Positions 57,178 through 64,000 of a stretch of 64,000 bases of DNA are shown one piece after another; position 1 is the first letter of the stretch; the number at the start of each line of letters is the position of its first letter. This DNA comes from Acanthococcus lagerstroemiae. Lineage: Eukaryota; Arthropoda; Insecta; Hemiptera; Eriococcidae. A program made the translations under genes and the position numbers. The stretch covers positions 472,321 to 536,320 of the forward strand of contig CM063109.1 of assembly GCA_031841125.1 (NCBI GenBank), given 5' to 3'. The notes under the pieces were generated by a model. That model saw only the letters and a list, made by a program, of their open reading frames with translations, had not been told where the DNA came from and ran no database searches.

Positions 57178-57480
57178 ATGCCTTCCCCGATGACAGGGGC
57201 GAGTCACGGAACTCCCTCGACTTCATTTCACACCCATGATCGCTCCGCAGTGTCTCGGCCATTCAATCAGCCAGTGTCGGAACTCTACACAGCGACGGTA
57301 TCAGAGTATCACAATCCTTTCCCGTTAGTTAATTTTGACAGTGATAACAGTAATATTTGTAACGCCCAGCTTACGTGCGCAGTTTGTTTTTCTTTTAGGC
57401 CAGGAAAATATGAGATTAGTTCAACTGCTCATCCCTGTACACAGACCAACGTTCTACCCGATAGCGATGCGCAACATTAG
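57178..57480 (+). CDS. Open frame of 100 codons, unknown
   Basis: The frame MPSPMTGASHGTPSTSFHTH to DSDAQH is Ser/Thr/Pro-rich with four cysteines in its C-terminal third. It is preceded by sequence that could be an untranslated leader. It resembles the disordered N-terminus of some retroelement ORF1 or gag proteins. No domain or motif is recognised, and it may not be translated. Confidence 0.2.
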   Translation: MPSPMTGASHGTPSTSFHTHDRSAVSRPFNQPVSELYTATVSEYHNPFPLVNFDSDNSNICNAQLTCAVCFSFRPGKYEISSTAHPCTQTNVLPDSDAQH

Positions 57481-57637
57481 CTAAACGCTTCAGTACAACG
57501 TAGCGAAACATCCTATCAACCCAATTTCAAAGATAAGTTGTTGTTTCCCTTCGAGACTTGCGAGATGGGTCCCTGTAATTACTCGGAACTCAAGAGAGAT
57601 TTACGCTTGCGATTTCTAGAATATATCAAGTTCTGTA

Positions 57638-58971
57638 TCATGTTTCTTTTACACTCTTCTTAAATTCTCCTATTTTTATATCCTGTCTTCTTACAGTACT
57701 TGGCAGTGAGTTATAAACGTTTGCGATGCTGTAACGAGCCTGCATCCTAGAGTGTGTCATCTTCCAGTTGGGTACGCTTGCCAGGCATCCTGATTTGGAT
57801 CTTGTGCGCCCATTTGTAGGGGCAATGCCAATTAAGGTGGGATGTTTGAAGGCAAATATTGATGTCCTATATTTGTAGATGTCAGTTAGCGGTCTCAAGT
57901 TGGTTGATTTATATATTTCTTTGGTCCTCATGTGTTTAGCTCTGTTGTAACCTATGACAGCTCTAACTGCGTAATTTTGGGCGGTCATTAACGTTTTTTT
58001 CACAGATTGTGCCGCATTTCCCCAGTTAATCAGACCGTAAGTAAGAACAGACTCGTACAGGGCCACATATATGCTTCTCAATTGATTACTGGTGAAATGA
58101 TCGCCCATAAAATAGAGGAGACGGTTTAGATGCCTCAGTCTACCAGTAAGATTATCACAGTGGCTAGCCCAGGTCAATTTACTATCCAGAATTACTCCTA
58201 AATATCTAACCTTATTCACTAATGAGAGTGGTTGGCATTGGCAGCGTATATCATCATCATGGGAGTGGAAGTATAGTTGTAAGTTATCACTAGTTACGCA
58301 TTTGTGCGAAAAAGCTATAACTTTGGTTTTTTGAACATTCAAGGAGAGCATATTTTGCCGAAAGTAGTTGTTAAGAATTTTAGCATCGTCCTGGAACATT
58401 TTTTGTATCTCAGCGTATGATTTTGCTCTATACAGAACCGAAGTATCGTCCGCAAAGCAAGTAACCTTTCCAGTTAAGGGAAGGGTAGTGATATCATTAA
58501 TGTAGATCAGAAAAAGTATGGGCCCTAGTACTGAACCCTGAGGTACCCCATGCTCAATGTGAATATGATTACTGTGTACTTGATTAATTTTTACAATTTG
58601 TTTTCTGTTAGTGAGATAAGACCAGAACCACTGTAGCAGCCTACCATTGATTTTCATCTGAGCTAACTTCTGTATTAATAGATGGTGATTGACAGTATCA
58701 AATGCCTTAGCCAGATCGAGGAAAACTCCAGCTACTTTATTTCCATTTTCAAGTGCTTCGGAAATATGTGTGACCTGTTGGAATATGGCCAAGTCGGTGC
58801 TGTGTGCTGCTCTGAATCCATATTGAGTGCTTCCAAGAAGCCGACAAGACTCTAAATGTTTCACAAGCTTAAACTTTATGCACTGTTCGAAGATCTTAGA
58901 TATGGTAGACGTGAGAGCAATTGGTCGGTAGTTTGTTGGGTCAGACGTGTCTCCTGATTTGTACAGAGGAA

Positions 58972-59012
<41 letters not shown>

Positions 59013-59026
59013 CTATTTGTTATCAC
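57638..59026 (-). CDS. Non-LTR retrotransposon reverse transcriptase fragment, Jockey/CR1-like
   Basis: A 462-codon open frame. Residues 1-18 are an artefact of a microsatellite giving a poly-Asn run. Real homology begins at VPLYKSGDTSDPTNYRPIAL (RT block 1). Further blocks are AHSTDLAIFQQV, VFLDLAKAFDTVNH (first catalytic Asp), HGVPQGSVLGPILFLIYIND, CFADDTSVL (catalytic Asp pair, near 58450), LNVQKTKVI and VRYLGVILDSKLTW. The thumb and C-terminal region continue to the stop (NSLPSTVRRQDI). All catalytic acids are kept and no stop or frameshift breaks it, unlike every other retroelement here. The endonuclease is missing because the fragment starts at the (AAT)n tract. It catalyses target-primed reverse transcription when full length. 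Confidence 0.9.
58974..59011. repeat. (ATT)n microsatellite
   Basis: About 12 ATT units form the left coding boundary of the reverse transcriptase fragment. Read on the minus strand they encode Asn. It may be the 3' tail of an adjacent element or an expansion at the truncation point. Confidence 0.85.
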
Positions 59027-59039
59027 GGTCTGTTCCCGG

Positions 59040-61110
59040 CGCTACTAATCTATTAAGGATATTTTCTGATCAAGTCTATAGATAGTGTGTAGTCTCTTTG
59101 TTGATGACTTTCCTGACTAGATATACGCGTTATGTGGAGTATCACAGCCTTCTGAATTGATCGCATTTCTGTTGTTGTGCATCCCAGCTCCTATAAATTC
59201 TGTACAGTTGTTTTTGGAAATACTCCTACTGTTGTGACCACTATTGGCAGCATTTGCGTCTTTGTTTTACATTGCTTTGTTAGTTCCATTGATAGTTCTT
59301 TGTACTTGCTGATCTCTTGTGGCTCACAGTTTTGTTCATATTATTTTGATTTGGCACTGCTATATCAATCAGATAGGTCAGCTTTGCTTTCTTGTCTTAG
59401 TCGTATACGCATATATTGTTTGGTCCCAGAGTATTTCAGCGTCTTCATTCTCACACACTTTGGCAGGTTCATATTCCCAGTATGGTTTTATTTCGTTCTG
59501 CAGACCCCATCTTTTGACCAGCACCCCATGTACGACTTTAGCGACACTATCATGCCGCTCTCTGTATTCTTCAGTCATAAGCTTCTCGCACGCACTGATT
59601 ATATGCTCAATATAGTTTTGGTAACCTTACCACACAGCCTGCATTTATCATCAGTTATCGCTCCTTCTTTCATTACATATTTTCCGTCATTTGTTGTTTT
59701 GATTACACCGTTCTGTATTGCCGAGAAAAATCCCCTCGTCTTGGGGTAGAGAAGGCCATCCGTCAGCCACATGAGTGAGGCTTGTCTGTCCACATCCTCG
59801 TTTTCAAGCTCTGCCGAGTATCTTCTGTGAATTACCTTGCTCCTTCATCTGGCATACAGTTCCTTATTGTAAGCTGCTTTCTTTTGCTGATCCGCTGTTC
59901 TTGTGTTCTCTTCCTGTAATCGCACCGTTGTTAAACTCCTATCTGCTGTCACCACTGCTTTGTGAAGCACAGATGTTAGCCTCTTTTTTTGAAAGTATCT
60001 TCTGATGTTATCAGTTTGTTTATTGTGCAGCCATTTTAGGTTTGCGACTCCACGACCCTCCTGTTTCTAGACAGTGTTACTCTTTCTATTGCGGACCGCG
60101 GGTGTAGCTTTCTGTTCCTTGCCATTAACACCCTCACTCTTCTTTCAAGGTCTTCTAGCTGTGTATCGCTCCAGCCTATTATTCCGAATGAGTACCTCAG
60201 TACAGGCACCGCATATGTATTAAGCGCTTTAACCAGGTTTTTGCTGTTCAGCCCTGTCTTCAGTATTTGTTTAATACGCAATATGAATTTATTGTCCAAA
60301 AAATCTCTCATGATTTGCAGTAGCTGGAGAAGTTTGCTTCTGGATGGGGCATGTAACTTTATATTGTCCATGTATAACAAGTGTGTCACATTGTACATCG
60401 ATGTTTCCTTCAACAGGGTCGAGAGGGGGTTTAGGGCCAGACAGAACCAGAGCTGACTCAGCAAGTCTCCCTGGAAAATTCCTCTCCTTATGTGGATTGG
60501 TCCCGCTTTGCATTCCTTAGCTGAATTACAGTTGACCACTTCTTCATCATGCTCTATAAGCACTTGACAATTATTGGCTGCACTTTATAGATCTAGGACC
60601 TATATTAACCAGGCGTGCGGTACCAAATCGAACACTTTTTGATAGTCTATATACACCGTGGCCAATCTTCTGTTGTTTTTCCTGCTCTGCCCCAGAATTA
60701 GTTGGTCAACAACCAGCTGTTCTTTACAGCCATATGCCTTCTTCTTGCACCCTTTCTGTTCTTCCATTATGATACTGTTTCTCTCACAGTAGTCCCTAAT
60801 CTTTTTGGTTATGCAGGCTGTAAATATTTTATAACCTGTATGCAGGCAAACGATTGGCCTATATCTAGCAGAATCTTTGCTGTCTCCATTTTTTGGCAAT
60901 AGGTACGTGACAGCTTGCATGAGGTACAATGGGACTCTCTCCGGTTCTTCCAGGTCAGCAATCTTTGAGGCACTGCGGTCATTTTCTTGTACCAGAAGTT
61001 TTGGACTTTATCATGTCCTGGCGCTTTCCAGTTTTTTAATCTCTTCAAGACTTCGGCCAGTTCAGTGGCAGTTATTTCTGCTTCAATCGTTGACTGTATG
61101 TTTCCGACTA
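59040..61110 (-). pseudogene. R4/Dong-like non-LTR retrotransposon relic with restriction-like endonuclease
   Basis: In order on the minus strand: KNWKAPGHDKVQNFWYKKM (61040-60985, upstream of the RT), YLLPKNGDSKDSARYRPIVC, IMEEQKGCKKKAYGCKEQL and TVYIDYQKVFDLVPHAWLI (fingers and first catalytic Asp), IRRGIFQGDLLSQLWFCLAL and YMDNIKLHA (60374-60363), where the family has Y-M-D-D. After that comes a thumb region, then CRLCGKVTKTI (zinc knuckle) and YRERHDSVAKVVHG...ILWDQTIYAYTTK, the region of the restriction-like endonuclease. The gene is split into at least five frames with stops, and the catalytic D to N change means it is inactive. R4/Dong, Utopia and NeSL clades share these traits, so the clade is provisional. 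Confidence 0.75.
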
Positions 61111-61146
61111 TATGCCCTCGCAGTACTTACCTGATAGACGAAGGGA

Positions 61147-61400
61147 AGACACAAAAGTTCCTCAGACACAAAATGTACACTCAGTGAGAAAACTGTCCAA
61201 AAAGTGTCTCTTGTATCAACCAATCAGAGTGCAGGACACAAAATGGACACAGGGCAGGAAAGTGTCGTTTTGTGTCCTTATTGAGGCAGTGATGTGTCCC
61301 TTATTTCCACCAATCAGAATGGAGGACACAAAACGGACACGAGGCAGGATAGTGTAATTTTTGTGCGTTTGTGAGGCTTGAAGGTGTCTTTTCCACGTGA
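61147..61400. repeat. About 90-bp tandem repeat, three diverged units
   Basis: The pattern is CCAATCAGA(G/A)TG(C/G)AGGACACAAAA(T/C)GGACAC followed by (A)GGGCAGGA(A/T)AGTGT, and it occurs at about 61220 and 61310. A weaker first unit (CAGACACAAAATGTACACTC) starts at about 61157. GTGTC/GACAC words occur in both orientations, so each unit can fold. Confidence 0.7.
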
Positions 61401-63406
61401 ACATACATTTTGTATGTACATATTTATAAAATTTTGCAGACTCATTTGATTAAACTTGATTTTTGGTACATACATAGGTACATAATAATGGATAACATTC
61501 TGCTTTTGATGAAACTTTAACTAGGTACCAAATAATAAAAAAAGTAGAAATAGCGATAAGTAATTGTAAGACATGGGTGAATAATAACACGATAATTTTC
61601 AATAATACAATTTTATTAAAAAGAAGAAAAATTAAAAGATTTGATAAAACAATAAGATCAAAAGTGAAAAATAGGAAACAAAGATGAAAGCTATCACAAA
61701 AATTATCTATCATCACAATTCGCAAACATAAATTTTTTAATTTAAAAAAAAAACAAAAAAAACACCTAGAAATAGGAATAATAATAAGAAAAAAAAAGCT
61801 TTAACCAGACATTTCATAAAATGAACTTGACTTAAAACTAGGAATTAAAAGGAGAAAAATGGACAGTAAGTGGAGAAAAATGATGAAGGGTGACACTGAA
61901 TTGGAAGACAGGTAATAGGTAACATGAAAATTGAAACAAAGAAAGTAACATGGAAACAAAATATTCATCACAGTTTATAAAAACAAAGGGAAAAGAAAAC
62001 AAGTGACAAGAAAAAGATAAAGCTTAAAAGTAAAATGGAAACAGTTCATCGGTGGTACTTTGTTACTTTTTTCTCTATTCCATCGTTTCCTCATCAGGTT
62101 CGTTTGGAAGTTTTTGGTGTGAAATTCTATTTTCAGTTTCCGCTGCGGAAAGAGAATAAAATAATATACTTAGTAGGTAATGGGAATTTGATCGAGAAAA
62201 CAGGATAGTAAATGTTGAGTTTTGCAAATGATAGAACTGTATGACAGACGACTAATGTTCAAATGGGCGACAGAACTTTCTACAGGCATGCCAACTGTTC
62301 TGGATTGCTGGGGCCAAGGATTGCGAATGTATACTCCTAGCTGATGTGGTGAAGTAGACACACATAACGCAGAAGTCAAAATCTTGAGAGAGCTTGAAAA
62401 ATGCAGGGTGAGGTGTATTCTGATTTATACAAATAGGTTTCAACTTACAACGATGAAGGAGCACTAATTCAGATTTTGAACTGATCACTTTCCTTCTTTG
62501 TATAATAAAATGGGTCCTAATTTTGCAGTACCTTTCCGACTGATTTAGTGTCCAGTGAATTTTCTTCATTTCAGCCTAGAAACTTCATAGGCTACTAAAA
62601 ACTTCAGCCTGATTCGAGGTCATCAAACTGATAGATGGTTTTCCAGCATTCTCCATCTTAACTTTGTGTGCACTCTCCGTGCCGTGCATTTTGGCTCGCT
62701 TCATCTCTCGACTTGAATGAAACCCTGTTTACGATCTGCATGTGTATACAAACATGTATGATTTGACGTTGTTGAGACGTGTATGTAAGCTCGAATAACA
62801 TTTCTGCCCATTTGACTCGCAAGAGCCTGCGTTTGTACCTAGAATTTTCTGACGTTAATAACTCAGCGGTTACAAAAATATTCGGAAAATGCGATTAATT
62901 AAGTTTTATTCGATGCAAAGTTTTTTGTTGCGCCAAATAACCCATTCGAAACGCGACTTAGTTTACGATGCCATTTTGACGATTCGCTTTTTGCTATGCT
63001 CCTATCACTCTGTAAAACATAAAGAAGACATAAAGAAAATCGAAGGCACGAAAGAAATATCTGAAATCACTCGCACACTCGTGCCCATAGGTCAGTCACT
63101 AGTCTGGAAGGCAGTCATAATTATGCGAGGCAGAAGGAAATACTTATAGCGTTGTCCTAGGTTACTCACACACCCTTAGGTTGTACAGTTGACAATTTTT
63201 AAATTCGAAAATCGAACAGGTACTGAACGAGAGGCGAGAGCGTTGAAATGTTCACACCCATTTAATTTGATTTCTCGACCCTGCTGAAATTTTTTAGTTC
63301 TCATTACATAACATGGAGAAGGAGACAAAAAAATGTTGGCGGAGGTTGTACTTCCACTTTTCTCCATCGTCGTTTTCAATCTGGAGGCTAAACCGACGAT
63401 ATAATT
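61401..63406. other. No recognisable gene
   Basis: A long A-rich tract (61540-62030) and otherwise unassigned sequence. The open frames at 62252-62569 and 62889-63149 carry no recognisable motif. Confidence 0.5.
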
Positions 63407-63862
63407 TGGACGCTGTTTATGTTTAGCAAAAGGGAACCAACTAGCAAAATCCACTTCTTGAGAACACGTGATTTGCAGTGCTGGATTTACCATAAGGCCG
63501 AAATGGGCAGTTGCCCAGGGCGGCAAAAATTTGAAAGCGGCTGAGGGCGGCAAATTTAGGGTAAATAAAAGAAAAGAGTCGGAAGAAAAACTCTGAACGC
63601 ACAATCAAATAGGCGGCGTAGCGCAACTGCCCACAGCGGCAATTAGGCTAAATCCGGCACTGGTGATTCGAAGTTCAAGAGCCATGTACAAACTAGGTAT
63701 ATGACATTGCGTTTACTGACAAGCTTTTTTCAACGTGAGTACACATTTTTGAATCGGGGGCTCAATTTTGAAAAATTCTACGTTTTACGCTCATTCCAAC
63801 GATACTAATAGCTCATTTTGTTTATAAATGTTAGTTGGTTCCCTTTTGTTGAACAGCGTCCA
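63407..63862 (-). mobile_element. GGACGC-ended interspersed element, inverse copy with nested insert
   Basis: The ends are TGGACGCTGTTTATG and (right end reverse-complemented) TGGACGCTGTTCAACAAAAG. Minus-strand text matches the copies at 41540 and 47062 (GTTGAAAAAAGCTTGTCAGT, CTTCGAATCAC). It is 456 bp long because a 187-bp element is inserted in it. Without the insert its length would be about 261 bp, close to the 251-bp copy. Confidence 0.8.
63476..63662. mobile_element. hAT-type MITE nested in the previous element
   Basis: The ends are CAGTGCTGGATTTACC and (right end reverse-complemented) CAGTGCCGGATTTAGCC. TGGGCAGTTGC is shared inside both arms. The flanking octamers are GTGATTTG (63468-63475) and GTGATTCG (63663-63670), 7 of 8 identical. 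The related copies at 41640 and 47255 keep the unbroken site CTTCGAATCACGTGTTCTC, confirming the insertion point. Confidence 0.9.
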
Positions 63863-64000
63863 TTTTTAACCGAGTCCGCTATCCGTTGTATGGCGGCGCG
63901 GTTTACGACTGTTCACTCAAAACGCCGAATACGATCATCGTCGTTAGCCTTGAAACATTCTCATTTTAATGAAACGTAAACGCACGAGTCAGTATGTTAG
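63863..64000. other. Window end, no recognisable gene
   Basis: Nothing is identified. The last 100 bases contain several CG dinucleotides (TGGCGGCGCGG). Confidence 0.5.

Noticed and set aside
59177..59749. 190-codon plus-strand frame
   Set aside because: It is the antisense of the R4/Dong-like endonuclease region and shows no motif of its own.

Overview
This window looks like a stretch of an insect nuclear genome, possibly a hemipteran. It is AT-rich and intron/intergenic in character, with no operons, no dense open frames and no rRNA or tRNA genes. It is filled with eukaryotic transposable elements: Ty3/gypsy, Jockey-like, RTE-like and R4/Dong-like retroelements, hAT, Ginger, pogo and Harbinger-type DNA elements, Helitron-like ends and a tRNA-derived SINE. 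The species assignment is inference from repeat types only. No complete host protein-coding gene can be recognised. The only host-gene signals are one candidate 69-nt internal exon near 42.9 kb and a candidate promoter plus first-exon splice donor at 46.3-46.9 kb.

Layout. 0-3.6 kb: short DNA transposons with clear target-site duplications and a SINE. 3.65-7.3 kb: a hairpin element lies against the 5'-truncated pol region of a Ty3/gypsy element with several frameshifts, followed by its polypurine tract and probable 3' LTR. 7.3-11.2 kb: an unusual array built on the word GAGGCGAAAA and its inverse, including a 277-bp tandem repeat. 11.5-12.4 kb: Jockey-like endonuclease relic. 12.58-21.61 kb: a 4.3-kb block present twice in direct orientation with only about a dozen visible differences. 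21.6-28.6 kb: mostly unassigned, with several short inverted-repeat elements. 28.63-29.83 kb: a compact Ginger-like transposon with 160-bp terminal inverted repeats and a decayed integrase. 30.4-33.6 kb: palindromic elements, a 62-bp tandem repeat and a hAT transposase C-terminus. 35.05-41.47 kb: a Helitron-like 5' end and 3' end enclosing RTE relics, nested elements and a GC-rich island. 41.5-48.6 kb: interspersed elements, a complex palindrome at 43.24-43.73 kb, a hAT N-terminal relic and the candidate host promoter. 49.3-53.2 kb: two more Helitron-like copies and an RTE fragment. 53.4-61.4 kb: relics of at least two kinds of non-LTR retrotransposon, including one 462-codon open reverse transcriptase fragment. 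61.4-64 kb: mostly unassigned, ending in a nested pair of DNA elements.

The main value of the window is stratigraphic. Several nestings can be ordered in time because related copies elsewhere in the same window show the empty site: a hAT-type element inside a GGACGC-type element at 63.4 kb, a 195-bp element inside RTE at 40.1 kb, and a hAT-type element shared by both copies of the 4.3-kb duplication. All family calls were made by eye from translated motifs and terminal repeats; none was checked by database search.
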